This document shows, piece by piece, positions 42,945-51,427 of a DNA stretch of 64,000 nt. The stretch is from NCBI GenBank assembly GCA_016722295.1, contig JADKGL010000010.1, forward strand, positions 82,912 to 146,911, written 5' to 3'. The stretch comes from Saprospiraceae bacterium (GTDB lineage: Bacteria; Bacteroidota; Bacteroidia; Chitinophagales; Saprospiraceae). Below the pieces are notes generated by a model. That model did no database searches. It was not told the DNA's origin and saw only the letters and a list, made by a program, of their open reading frames with translations. The translations under genes were made by a program, and so were the position numbers. Positions within the stretch are counted from its first letter, which is position 1. Each line of letters opens with the position of its first letter.

Positions 42945-43640
42945 ATGACACTAAAAATTTTATCGTGGAATATACTTCAAGGCGGTGGTTCTAGAATTCA
43001 AAGCATCGTAAATTTTTTACTAGAGCAAAATGCAGATATCATTTGTCTTAGCGAATTTCACAACAATACAAATGGATATTTCTTGCGAAGCAGTCTTCTG
43101 AAATCAGGATGGATCCATCAATCAACAGGCGCCAATGCCGCAGAAAACAATACTGTATTCGTTGCTTCAAAAATTCCATTCGAATCATCCTATCCTGCAA
43201 AAAATTTAGACACTTATCAAGATCTAATGATCAAAGCAAATTTCTCTGCTTTCTCTTTATACAACAATTATTTTCCACATAAAAAAGAGCATAAATTATT
43301 TGACATACTTTTTGAAGAATTGCACTCTAACTCAAATGCAATCATCGTAGGCGATCTAAATACTGGAAAAAACTATATTGATCAGGTTGGAGATTCTTTT
43401 TGGTATCAAAAGGAATTCTCGACTTTAGAAAAAAATAATTTTATAGATGCATTTCGATTTTTTCATAAAGAGAAAAAAGAATACTCATGGTATAGTCATC
43501 AAGGAAATGGATATCGATATGATCACACATTTTTTTATCAAACATTATCAGCTATTGCAAAAAACTGTTATTATCTACATGAAGTCCGGGAACAAAAAAT
43601 TTCTGATCATTCACCTATGATATTGGAACTTGGCATCTAG
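42945..43640 (+). CDS. Endonuclease/exonuclease/phosphatase family protein in the NHEJ operon
   Basis: This 231-residue member of the EEP (DNase I/exonuclease III) fold family has LSWNILQGGG (metal-binding Asn8), DIICLSEFH (catalytic-type Glu), IIVGDLNTGKNYID, the YRYDHTFF motif and the terminal SDHSPMI. All the key residues of a metal-dependent phosphodiesterase are present. It starts 2 bases after the ku stop, so it belongs to the ligD-ku operon. A role in DNA-end cleaning is an inference from gene order; EEP proteins can also act on RNA, lipids or phosphates. Confidence 0.87.
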   Translation: MTLKILSWNILQGGGSRIQSIVNFLLEQNADIICLSEFHNNTNGYFLRSSLLKSGWIHQSTGANAAENNTVFVASKIPFESSYPAKNLDTYQDLMIKANFSAFSLYNNYFPHKKEHKLFDILFEELHSNSNAIIVGDLNTGKNYIDQVGDSFWYQKEFSTLEKNNFIDAFRFFHKEKKEYSWYSHQGNGYRYDHTFFYQTLSAIAKNCYYLHEVREQKISDHSPMILELGI

Positions 43641-43651
43641 TGACTTATAGC

Positions 43652-44182
43652 CTATATCTTCTCTCTTCTCTGAGCATTTTTTTGTTTATAAAACATTTTA
43701 TCTGCAATATAAATTGTCTTCTTAACTTCACAATAAACAGTATCACCAATCTTATTTGTCAATATTGTAGATTTACTAATCGAAATTTCTTTTTCAGACT
43801 TTACCCTTGATTTAATTTCTTCAACTTCTTCATTTGAAAATTCAAACGTTGCAAATAAATTTTCCTTTGCTGGTCGCTTAAAATATATCTCTGCAGACTT
43901 ATCCCATACTACATATTCTTTGCCTAATATAGATACCAATTGAATCATAGGAATTGGATCTACCGCCGCAAACATGCTTCCCCCAAACATAGAATTCATA
44001 TAATTAACATTCTTGTAGGTCAATGGAAGTCTGATCTCAATTTTCATGAGGTCTTTTGATACTGCTATTATCCTTGCATTGGATCTCCGATACATGGGTG
44101 ACCAATTAAAACCATATTTAAACGCTTTCGAAACTCCAAAATATTTTGTTGCTATAGTTGCAATTGCTTGATAATAGGACAT
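43652..44182 (-). CDS. DUF4442 hotdog-fold protein (thioesterase-like)
   Basis: This 176-residue protein has the DUF4442 pattern: WSPMYRRSNARIIAVSKD, RLPLTYKNVNYMNSMFGGSM and AAVDPIPMIQLVSILGKEY. The family has a hotdog fold like acyl-CoA thioesterases, but activity is not established. It lies 15 bases after uridine kinase on the same strand and converges with the EEP gene. Confidence 0.85.
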   Translation of the reverse strand: MSYYQAIATIATKYFGVSKAFKYGFNWSPMYRRSNARIIAVSKDLMKIEIRLPLTYKNVNYMNSMFGGSMFAAVDPIPMIQLVSILGKEYVVWDKSAEIYFKRPAKENLFATFEFSNEEVEEIKSRVKSEKEISISKSTILTNKIGDTVYCEVKKTIYIADKMFYKQKNAQRREKI

Positions 44183-44197
44183 TATTCTTCTTACATT

Positions 44198-44812
44198 TTA
44201 TGCATTCTCTTGGCAGATACTTCGGATAAATCGAGCCATGACATCGAGTGCTTTATCAAAATTATGATTATTGTTAACGATTAAATCCACATACTCCAAA
44301 TAAGGAACAATGAATTTATCGAAAGCTGGAGCTACATGATGATTATACCGATATAGCACATCATCTAATGGATAATTTCGCTCTGCTTGATCTCGAAGTA
44401 TTCGTCTCGAGATTTTCTTTATATCACTGGCATCAATCAAAATGATTAAATCCAGAAGCCTCCTTACTTCAGGCTCATGCAAGATAAACAAACCCTCTAC
44501 AATATAAACTTTTGCTGGATGAATTATGATCTCTTTCGCATTTGCCTTTTCATTATTAAAAGTATATTCCTTTCTACGAACAAGCTCATTCCCCTTTAAT
44601 TTCTTTAAATCAGTTATAAATCCATGATGATCTATAGTATCAGGCAAATCGAAATTGACTACCCCATTCTGATCTTTTTTAAGCTGGTCTCTAGGCAAAT
44701 AATAATTATCCGCCGAGATTAATGCAAGGTCCTGCTCAACAAAATTCTGTCTTAATCGCTTTATGAATTCAGTCTTTCCAGCCCCTGAACCACCCGTAAT
44801 TCCTATTAACAT
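44198..44812 (-). CDS. udk: Uridine kinase
   Basis: This P-loop kinase of 204 residues phosphorylates uridine and cytidine for pyrimidine salvage. Walker A is GITGGSGAGKTEF (residues 4-16). NYYLPRDQ and DLPDTIDHHGF match the nucleoside site, and IVEGLFIL follows. It is slightly short for the family. A concentrative nucleoside transporter gene is divergently transcribed from the same 75-base spacer, making a salvage pair. Confidence 0.93.
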   Translation of the reverse strand: MLIGITGGSGAGKTEFIKRLRQNFVEQDLALISADNYYLPRDQLKKDQNGVVNFDLPDTIDHHGFITDLKKLKGNELVRRKEYTFNNEKANAKEIIIHPAKVYIVEGLFILHEPEVRRLLDLIILIDASDIKKISRRILRDQAERNYPLDDVLYRYNHHVAPAFDKFIVPYLEYVDLIVNNNHNFDKALDVMARFIRSICQENA

Positions 44813-44887
44813 GAATTTTTTATTAAAAATTTCGGCTAAGATGCAGAATTTTATCTAATTTTCAAGCTTTATTTTAATACAATAGAA

Positions 44888-46180
44888 ATGGAGTCATACA
44901 AAGGGATCTTAGGCGTAATATTTTTAATAGGAATATGCTATTTATTAAGTAAAGATCGCAAATCAATAAATTGGCGTCTAGTGTCTATTGGCATTGGTTT
45001 ACAACTCGTATTCGCAGTTTTAGTATTGAGAGTTCCGATTGTTAAAAAAGTATTTGAAGTGATTGCATCAGTTTTTGTAGTCTTTTTGGATTTTACAAAA
45101 GAAGGTTCAAAATTTCTATTTGGAAAAGAGCTAATAGAAAATATTCCAGCTCATGGATTTATTTTTGCAATTCAAGTTCTACCAACAGTCATCTTTTTTT
45201 CAGCATTTACTTCCCTATTATATTATTTGGGGATACTACAAAAAATAGTATATGGCATAGCTTATGTTATGAATAAAACCATGCACTTGTCTGGTGCAGA
45301 AAGTCTTTCGGCTGCTGGTAATATTTTCTTAGGACAAACGGAATCGCCACTACTTATTAAGCCTTATCTCAATGACATGACAAAATCCGAAATACTTTGT
45401 GTCATGGTAGGTGGAATGGCTACAATTGCAGGAGGAGTGCTAGCAGCATATGTGGGCTTCCTAGGAGGGAATGATCCTGTGCAACAACAAATGTATGCCA
45501 CTCACCTTTTATCTGCATCTATCATGAGTGCACCTGCGGCAATTGTCGCATCTAAAATTTTATATCCCGAAACTGACCCTAATAAAATTAATAAAGACTT
45601 AAATGTATCAAAAGAAAAAATTGGATCTAATGTTTTGGATGCTATAGCGATTGGAACCACTGATGGCCTAAAGCTAGCAGTAAATGTAGGTGCGATGTTG
45701 CTTGTTTTTACTGCATTAATTTATATGTTAAATTATATCGTCCAGAACTCAATTGGTGAATGGTTTGGATTGAATGAATATGTAAAAGTTAATTCTGCTG
45801 GACGCTATGATAGTTTTTCATTACAATACATATTAGGCATGTTATGTGCCCCAATAGCTTGGCTCATTGGAATTCCAAATGCAGATATCATTTTGGGTGG
45901 TCAATTATTAGGGGAAAAAACAATCTTAAATGAATTCTATGCATACACGACATTAGCTAGTTTTAAAACCGAAGGAATAATGTCCGAAAGAGCATTAATT
46001 ATTTCTACATATGCGCTTTGTGGATTTTCAAATTTTGCATCCATCGGTATTCAAATTGGTGGAATAAGTACAATTGCACCATCTCAACGAAGTACATTAG
46101 CTGAATTGGGTGTATTAGCTTTAATTGGAGGTACTGTAGCATGTTTATTTACAGCGGCTATAGCAAGTATTTTAATTTAG
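44888..46180 (+). CDS. Concentrative nucleoside transporter (NupC/CNT family)
   Basis: This 430-residue multi-pass inner-membrane protein imports nucleosides with sodium or protons. The CNT signature SGAESLSAAGNIFLGQTESPLLIKPYL segment is at about residues 135-165, and the second half has the CGFSNFASIGIQIGG repeat of the binding site. Around ten membrane helices are visible. It is divergent from uridine kinase, which would trap the imported uridine. TATTTTAA at 44870-44877 could be a weak -7 box. Confidence 0.94.
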   Translation: MESYKGILGVIFLIGICYLLSKDRKSINWRLVSIGIGLQLVFAVLVLRVPIVKKVFEVIASVFVVFLDFTKEGSKFLFGKELIENIPAHGFIFAIQVLPTVIFFSAFTSLLYYLGILQKIVYGIAYVMNKTMHLSGAESLSAAGNIFLGQTESPLLIKPYLNDMTKSEILCVMVGGMATIAGGVLAAYVGFLGGNDPVQQQMYATHLLSASIMSAPAAIVASKILYPETDPNKINKDLNVSKEKIGSNVLDAIAIGTTDGLKLAVNVGAMLLVFTALIYMLNYIVQNSIGEWFGLNEYVKVNSAGRYDSFSLQYILGMLCAPIAWLIGIPNADIILGGQLLGEKTILNEFYAYTTLASFKTEGIMSERALIISTYALCGFSNFASIGIQIGGISTIAPSQRSTLAELGVLALIGGTVACLFTAAIASILI

Positions 46181-46184
46181 CAAA

Positions 46185-46985
46185 TTACTCTTCTTCTTGA
46201 GGATCTTCTGATTGAATAAGTGGGGCAACTGCAATTTCTTCAGCTGTTTTTTCCTCTACCCAGAATTGATTCAATTGATCTCCTTTTGTTATTTTCAATT
46301 CTTGAAGATTCACGAGTTCAAGTAAAGCTAAAAATGTAATGATCGCATGTATTCTATTCTCACAATCTTCAAATATTTTTTCAAAATCAGCTTTACCTTT
46401 TAAGCGAATCGCATCTTTGATTTTCTCTTGTTGCTCTCCAATAGTATATTCATAATTATAAATTTTATGAACAACAGCCTTTGTTTGATCTAACCTTTGA
46501 ACAACACTTTGAAAAACCTTTAGTATATTAAATAATGAAAGTGTCTCCCATTCTGCGTCTACCAACGCTTTTTGTGAAAGATTGGTAAACTCGGATTGAA
46601 GATTACCTCGAGGGATTCTGAAATAACGATCATCTTCCATTGAACTCAACTCAGTAATTGCTTCTTTTACCGCTTTATATTCTAATAGTTTTTGAACTAA
46701 CTCTTTTCGAGGATCTATCTCTTCGTTGTTTTCATCCAATTCTTTCCTTGGCAACAACATCTTTGCTTTAATTCGTATTAAAGTCGCCGCTACTAAAATA
46801 AATTCACTTGCTAAATCGAGGTTTAGCGCCTCCATCTCACGGATGTATGCTAAGAAATCAGCTGTAATTTTGGCAATTGGAATATCATATATATCAAGCT
46901 CATCTCGCTCTATAAAAAATAAAAGCAAATCAAATGGCCCCTCAAATTGGCTCAATTTTATGGTATAACTGACATTATTTTCCAT
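46185..46985 (-). CDS. scpA: Segregation and condensation protein A
   Basis: ScpA is the kleisin of the SMC-ScpAB condensin complex that compacts and segregates chromosomes. The 266-residue protein opens with the conserved FEGPFDLLLFFIERDELDIY, continues with LDLASEFILVAATLIRIKAKMLLP, and ends in a winged-helix part and an acidic tail (EDPQEEE). Its divergent neighbour is an RsmI-like methylase gene. scpB is not adjacent. Confidence 0.95.
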   Translation of the reverse strand: MENNVSYTIKLSQFEGPFDLLLFFIERDELDIYDIPIAKITADFLAYIREMEALNLDLASEFILVAATLIRIKAKMLLPRKELDENNEEIDPRKELVQKLLEYKAVKEAITELSSMEDDRYFRIPRGNLQSEFTNLSQKALVDAEWETLSLFNILKVFQSVVQRLDQTKAVVHKIYNYEYTIGEQQEKIKDAIRLKGKADFEKIFEDCENRIHAIITFLALLELVNLQELKITKGDQLNQFWVEEKTAEEIAVAPLIQSEDPQEEE

Positions 46986-46994
46986 AATGGACTG

Positions 46995-47002
46995 CGAAGA
47001 TA
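46995..47002 (-). promoter_or_regulatory. Candidate -7 element (TATCTTCG) for scpA
   Basis: On the minus strand TATCTTCG, one base off TAnnTTTG, ends 9 bases before the scpA ATG. Confidence 0.4.
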
Positions 47003-47042
47003 GCGAATCTTCAGAAATTGACTCGAAATTGTAAGTTTTTAA

Positions 47043-47050
47043 TACCTTCG
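47043..47050 (+). promoter_or_regulatory. Candidate -7 element (TACCTTCG) 4 bases before the RsmI-like ATG
   Basis: TACCTTCG has the same C variant as the divergent scpA box and is followed by ACCT and then ATG. The 4-base gap matches panB, the DUF4249-like lipoprotein and endonuclease I. Confidence 0.45.
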
Positions 47051-47054
47051 ACCT

Positions 47055-47768
47055 ATGGAAACTAAAAATTCAGCCCTACATCTTATCCCAGTACCATTAA
47101 CTGGATCAACAACTTCTTATCTATCCACAGAATCGATTGAAACAGCTCATAAAATAACACATTTCATCGTCGAAAATGCAAAATCAGCTAGACTATTCCT
47201 AAAATCTATCAATCACCCAACTCCATTACAATCCATTGAAATAGAAATCATTACCGACAAACCAAAGGAAAATTGGCAATGGGTGAAATCAATATTAGAA
47301 AAAGGCCTCGATGTCGGGATCTTATCTGAAGCAGGTCTACCAGCTGTAGCTGATCCTGGAAATGAAATCGTAAAAATAGCCCACCAAAACTTATGTAAAG
47401 TCATTACACATTCAGGGCCAAATTCAATGATTACTGCTTTAATGGCTTCAGGAATGAATGGTCAACAATTTATATTCCATGGCTATCTCCCAGCTAAAAA
47501 AGAACAATTGAGAGAAAAACTCATTCAAATAGTCAAAAGCCACAATTACCCTAATTTTACACATATATTCATGGAAACTCCATATCGAAACAAGCAAGTT
47601 ATGGAAATCATTTTCAACAATGTACCAAATAGTTATTTACTTTCAATTTCTGCAAATCTTCATACAAAAGATGAAATAAATTATTGCAAAACAATCGCGC
47701 AATGGAAGGTATTTGACAGTAGCATTTTTTTAGATGCACCAGCTATATTTTGTTTTACTAAAAATTAA
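47055..47768 (+). CDS. RsmI-like SAM-dependent methyltransferase (tetrapyrrole methylase fold)
   Basis: This 237-residue protein of the tetrapyrrole methylase superfamily resembles RsmI, which methylates the 2'-O of C1402 of 16S rRNA. It shows HLIPVPL near the N-terminus, DVGILSEAGLPAVADPG (SAM site), THSGPNSMITALMASGMNGQQFIFHGYLP, and HIFMETPYRN. It is shorter than the about 280-residue classic RsmI and lacks the canonical N-terminal TPIGN motif, so it may be a distinct Bacteroidota subgroup. The target is therefore unproven. Confidence 0.85.
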   Translation: METKNSALHLIPVPLTGSTTSYLSTESIETAHKITHFIVENAKSARLFLKSINHPTPLQSIEIEIITDKPKENWQWVKSILEKGLDVGILSEAGLPAVADPGNEIVKIAHQNLCKVITHSGPNSMITALMASGMNGQQFIFHGYLPAKKEQLREKLIQIVKSHNYPNFTHIFMETPYRNKQVMEIIFNNVPNSYLLSISANLHTKDEINYCKTIAQWKVFDSSIFLDAPAIFCFTKN

Positions 47769-47800
47769 ACGAGTTTACGCAATAAATGTAATCTTTTTGG

Positions 47801-48541
47801 CTATTTGAATAGAAGATAAAGTCCAAATACAATTAACATTACAAATATAAAATACTGCAACATTTCAATTTTCGTTTTTTTCAAAAACCTATTTCCTAGA
47901 TAAGCTCCAATAAATGATGCAATCACAGCACTTACTATTGGAATAGTCAATTGTCCAATATCATTTATGAAAAATATTCGATTGTAAAGCAACAAACGAC
48001 TACTATCAATAAGGCAAGCAATAACAACACCAGTCGCAACTAAAGACTCTTTCGAGAGATTTAATTTAAGTAAAAAAACTGAACGAATAGCTCCTTGGTG
48101 TCCGGAAAAGCCTCCAAACAAACCACTTAAAAATCCTCCAATTGGCAAAAATTTTACATTGAATCCAATTTTCTTTTGAGAACTAAATAGTTCCAAACAA
48201 GCAAATAATATAATTAAAGCTCCAATAATTTTTTTTAATAAAACTACTCCCATATCTGCTTGTTCTTTAACGAACAACAAGAGTAATAGAGCACCACAGA
48301 TCGAACCCACAACAGATGGAATTCCAAATCGTTTGACTGTATCTTTATCGATATGTTCATAAGTCAAAAATAACTTAAAAATATTATTCAAAAAATGCAC
48401 AATTGCAGTCATTGGGATAGCTATCTCTATAGGAAAAAAGAGACTAAAAACAGCCAATAAAATAGTACCCAATCCAAAACCAGAAAAGAATGTCAATAAT
48501 GAGCCAATAAATGCAGAAAGGATAATTATTACTAATGCCAA
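47801..48541 (-). CDS. TauE/SafE (TSUP) family membrane permease
   Basis: This multi-pass membrane protein of about 246 residues belongs to the sulfite exporter TauE/SafE family. It has the GFGLGTILL segment of the first helical repeat and SGLFGGFSGHQGAIRSVFLL of the second. Family members move sulfite, sulfoacetate or other organic anions; the substrate is unknown here. I choose the TTG at 48541, which directly abuts the upstream stop. An ATG at 48616 is possible but would overlap the upstream gene by 73 bases and add a non-hydrophobic extension. A TATATTTG box on the minus strand (48564-48571) supports a start downstream of it. Confidence 0.87.
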   Translation of the reverse strand: MALVIIILSAFIGSLLTFFSGFGLGTILLAVFSLFFPIEIAIPMTAIVHFLNNIFKLFLTYEHIDKDTVKRFGIPSVVGSICGALLLLLFVKEQADMGVVLLKKIIGALIILFACLELFSSQKKIGFNVKFLPIGGFLSGLFGGFSGHQGAIRSVFLLKLNLSKESLVATGVVIACLIDSSRLLLYNRIFFINDIGQLTIPIVSAVIASFIGAYLGNRFLKKTKIEMLQYFIFVMLIVFGLYLLFK

Positions 48542-48543
48542 AC

Positions 48544-48915
48544 CTAAATATGATTTCGTACGAACAAATATACGATTAACTTGATAATTAATAATAATGC
48601 AATAATGCCCCACCATATATGTTTCGTACTTTCATTTTTAGACTTGGACAAATATTCATTAAAAGGAGTACTAGATTCAGTATCCGAGGTAAAATCATAT
48701 TTAAATTGGTGCTCTCCAATTTTTTGTATTGAAAATCTCATGAGCTCATGATTGATATAAAAGCTATATTGCTTTTCAGCTAGAATCATAAAGTCGATAT
48801 GCATAATCTGATTATCAAGGTAAGAAATGAAATGCCCAGATTCTTCACCATGATAAATACCAAATGAATGATTTACCCCAAATTGATCTTTAAAATTCCA
48901 AACCTGTTGTGCCAT
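48544..48915 (-). CDS. Hypothetical protein with C-terminal membrane anchor
   Basis: This 123-residue protein of unknown family starts MAQQVWNFKDQFGVNHSFG. A soluble beta-rich part of about 95 residues is followed by a Ser/Lys linker and one membrane helix near the C-terminus (WWGIIALLLIIKLIVYLFV). This layout suggests a tail-anchored cytoplasmic-facing protein. It lies directly upstream of the TauE-like gene on the same strand and may be co-transcribed. No motif gives a function. Confidence 0.65.
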   Translation of the reverse strand: MAQQVWNFKDQFGVNHSFGIYHGEESGHFISYLDNQIMHIDFMILAEKQYSFYINHELMRFSIQKIGEHQFKYDFTSDTESSTPFNEYLSKSKNESTKHIWWGIIALLLIIKLIVYLFVRNHI

Positions 48916-49025
48916 TAGAAAGCAAAAAAAAAGTGAATTTCAATACGATAAAATAAATAACGCCTCAATCGCATAAATAATTTCAAGAATCAACAATATT
49001 AAACTAAAGGAATTAAATTTCTGAG

Positions 49026-49033
49026 TAATTTTG
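49026..49033 (+). promoter_or_regulatory. Candidate -7 element (TAATTTTG) 6 bases before the ATG at 49040
   Basis: TAATTTTG matches TAnnTTTG and is followed by TACATT and then ATG at 49040, so the transcript would have almost no leader. It also argues against the upstream in-frame TTG at 49031, which lies inside the box. Confidence 0.55.
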
Positions 49034-49039
49034 TACATT

Positions 49040-50632
49040 ATGAAATATTTTATATTGAATTGCTGTGTTTTTTTTTCAATTGGTATGGTAAATTGCCAAA
49101 ATCTAGTGCCTAATCCTAGTTTTGAACTTTGTCAAAAATGCGATAATCGAGGATTCAAGGAGCTTTACATTGGAGAAGGTGCAAATACACCGATTGACTG
49201 GACAGCTGCTACATTTGGCACATCTGACATTCGATCAGAGTTTCCAAGAACAGGCAAACGTCACGGTGGTTTTTTTCTCGGTATCCCCAAGTTTGAATAT
49301 CTTACTACAAAGCTCACACAACCGTTAATTGCTGGCTACACTTATCGATGTATTTTCCATATTCGACTTCAAGAACTCAATGCATATTATGCTTTAGATC
49401 AATTTGGGGTGCATTTTCATACTGGGATTCCAAATTATCCTCAAGCAGAACCATTATCGCAATTAAACCTCCAATATGAAACACCTAATGATGAATACAT
49501 AAGTGATTATTCTTACAAAAATTATAGCTTTAATTTCGTCGCTTGTGGTGGTGAAGATCATATCATTCTAGGAAGATTCAAAAAAATTGGAATAGGCGAC
49601 ACTTTGTTTGTTGGAAAAGATCGAAACATTAATCCAAATCAAGCAGCTGTTTATTATTTTGTAGATGATATTTCGGTAGAACTCATCGATAGTGCGGTAA
49701 GCAATATCGTAGTTGATCAAATTAACCTCTGCGAAGGCGAAACAAAAACCGTTGAAATACCAGATTCGATAAAACTGGCATCCATACTTTGGAGCACAGG
49801 GGAGACTTCAAGAAAAATTAGTATTCCAAAAGTTGATACATTATGGGTCGAATATAAATTTGATGATAAATGTGCTTCAATTCGAGAAACTATAAAAATC
49901 AATAGAAAACTTCCACCCACTCTAAGTATTTCTGGCGATCAATTTATTTGCACTGGAAAATCAACTATTCTCACAGCATTTTGTAATTCATGCAGTTCCA
50001 TTACATGGAATACAAATGAATCCACAAATCAAATTACTGTATCGTCGGCAGGAACATACTCAGTAAAGGCAAAATGGGAATGTGGCGAAATCATAGAATC
50101 GAAAACAATAAGGGCTCAAAGTACACCAAAATTCGAAATTGAAACGAAAGGTACTATATGCAATAACAATCAACTAAATTTGATTATAAATTTTGAAGAC
50201 ACACCAACATGTGATTCAATTGTGTGGAATAATGGGGCTAAAGGAATACTTCAAAAGGCAAGTTCCTTTGGTTTGTATTCTGCCAAAGCTTATTGCGAGT
50301 GTGGTATTTACTCCGATTCAATTATCATTAATCCTTGCGATAAAATCATCAAATTCCCAAACGTGTTTATCTCACAAAGTGAGATAGATGAGAACGAATC
50401 ATTCGGTCCATATATTGATAAAAAAGATTTAGATAAAATAATTTCGTTTACATTAACAGTTTACAATCGATTCGGGAATAAAGTATTTGAAACTGCCGAT
50501 ATTCAAAAACGCTATATTCCTGAAACTAATGATGTCTCTCAGACATTTATATATTATGCAGAGATAAACTTTGCAAAAGAACTAAATCTACCGAAAGAAA
50601 GTCATAAAGGAGAAGTAACTTTTATAAAATAA
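49040..50632 (+). CDS. Secreted protein with gliding-motility-type C-terminal region
   Basis: This 530-residue protein has a signal peptide (hydrophobic residues 4-19, then QNLVPNPSFE, a common mature start in secreted Bacteroidota proteins). Its N-terminal jellyroll-like region has DWTAATFGTSD and YYFVDDISVEL. Two Ig/PKD-like segments with cysteine pairs and SAGTYSVKAKWECG follow. The C-terminal part (TLTVYNRFGNKVFETADI) resembles the gliding-motility-associated CHU_C/type B T9SS domain but is incomplete or diverged at the end. It is probably a surface or cargo protein. The SDR gene follows by 7 bases. Confidence 0.75.
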   Translation: MKYFILNCCVFFSIGMVNCQNLVPNPSFELCQKCDNRGFKELYIGEGANTPIDWTAATFGTSDIRSEFPRTGKRHGGFFLGIPKFEYLTTKLTQPLIAGYTYRCIFHIRLQELNAYYALDQFGVHFHTGIPNYPQAEPLSQLNLQYETPNDEYISDYSYKNYSFNFVACGGEDHIILGRFKKIGIGDTLFVGKDRNINPNQAAVYYFVDDISVELIDSAVSNIVVDQINLCEGETKTVEIPDSIKLASILWSTGETSRKISIPKVDTLWVEYKFDDKCASIRETIKINRKLPPTLSISGDQFICTGKSTILTAFCNSCSSITWNTNESTNQITVSSAGTYSVKAKWECGEIIESKTIRAQSTPKFEIETKGTICNNNQLNLIINFEDTPTCDSIVWNNGAKGILQKASSFGLYSAKAYCECGIYSDSIIINPCDKIIKFPNVFISQSEIDENESFGPYIDKKDLDKIISFTLTVYNRFGNKVFETADIQKRYIPETNDVSQTFIYYAEINFAKELNLPKESHKGEVTFIK

Positions 50633-50639
50633 AAAAATA

Positions 50640-51422
50640 ATGAATCTAATCAATCAACATGCCTTAGTTTGTGGAGGTAGCAAGGGAATTGGAAAAGCAA
50701 TCGCTATTGGTTTAGCGCAACTTGGAGCATCTGTAACAATCGCAGCTCGAAATGCTGAACTTTTAGAAAATATCATCCACACACTTCCAAGAATTTCCAA
50801 TGAACAAAAACATCAATTTTTGATAATAGATTTTGAACAAACTGAAGATGTAAGAAAAAAAATTCATTTATTGACACTCAGTCATCCTGTTGATATCTTG
50901 ATTAATAATACAGGAGGGCCAGCTTCTGGCTTGATCCAAAATGCGGCAATTGAAGAATTCACCAAAGCATTTTCTCAACATTTAATTTGCAACCATCTGA
51001 TTTCTCAAATTTGCATTCCCTACATGAAAGAAAGAAATCATGGTCGAATAATCAATATAATTTCAACATCTGTGAAACAACCACTTGACAATCTAGGTGT
51101 CTCTAATACAGTAAGAGCAGCTGTGGCCAATTGGGCGAAAACACTTGCAAATGAAATTGGTGAATACAATATTACAGTCAATAACGTACTTCCAGGAGCT
51201 ACTAGAACAGAAAGACTTGAAGCCTTAATTCAAAAAGAAAGTACTGCAAAAAATAAAAGTATAAGCGACATTGAATCTGAAATGAAAAAATCAATTCCAT
51301 TGCGCAGATTTGCAGAACCTAAAGAAATTGCAAATGCTGTCTGTTTTCTTGCCTCACCATTAGCAAGCTATATTACAGGAATAAATCTTCCTGTAGATGG
51401 TGGTCGAACAAAATCACTTTAA
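50640..51422 (+). CDS. SDR-family oxidoreductase, atypical active site
   Basis: This 260-residue Rossmann-fold protein has the cofactor loop GGSKGIGKA (residues 12-20), NNTGGP at 89-94, and the C-terminal VLPGATRTERL and PVDGGRTKSL of short-chain dehydrogenases. The catalytic Ser region IISTS is at 140-144. At the place of the Tyr-x3-Lys pair the sequence is SNTVR (155-159), so both residues are missing. This pattern occurs in a known SDR subgroup, so the fold call is secure but the chemistry is not standard. It may be co-transcribed with the preceding secreted protein. Confidence 0.88.
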   Translation: MNLINQHALVCGGSKGIGKAIAIGLAQLGASVTIAARNAELLENIIHTLPRISNEQKHQFLIIDFEQTEDVRKKIHLLTLSHPVDILINNTGGPASGLIQNAAIEEFTKAFSQHLICNHLISQICIPYMKERNHGRIINIISTSVKQPLDNLGVSNTVRAAVANWAKTLANEIGEYNITVNNVLPGATRTERLEALIQKESTAKNKSISDIESEMKKSIPLRRFAEPKEIANAVCFLASPLASYITGINLPVDGGRTKSL

Positions 51423-51427
51423 TTTAC

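Noticed and set aside
48542..48616. ATG start for the TauE/SafE gene at 48616
   Set aside because: It would overlap the upstream gene by 73 bases, lie upstream of a TATATTTG box and add a hydrophilic extension before the first membrane helix. The TTG at 48541 fits better, though not conclusively.
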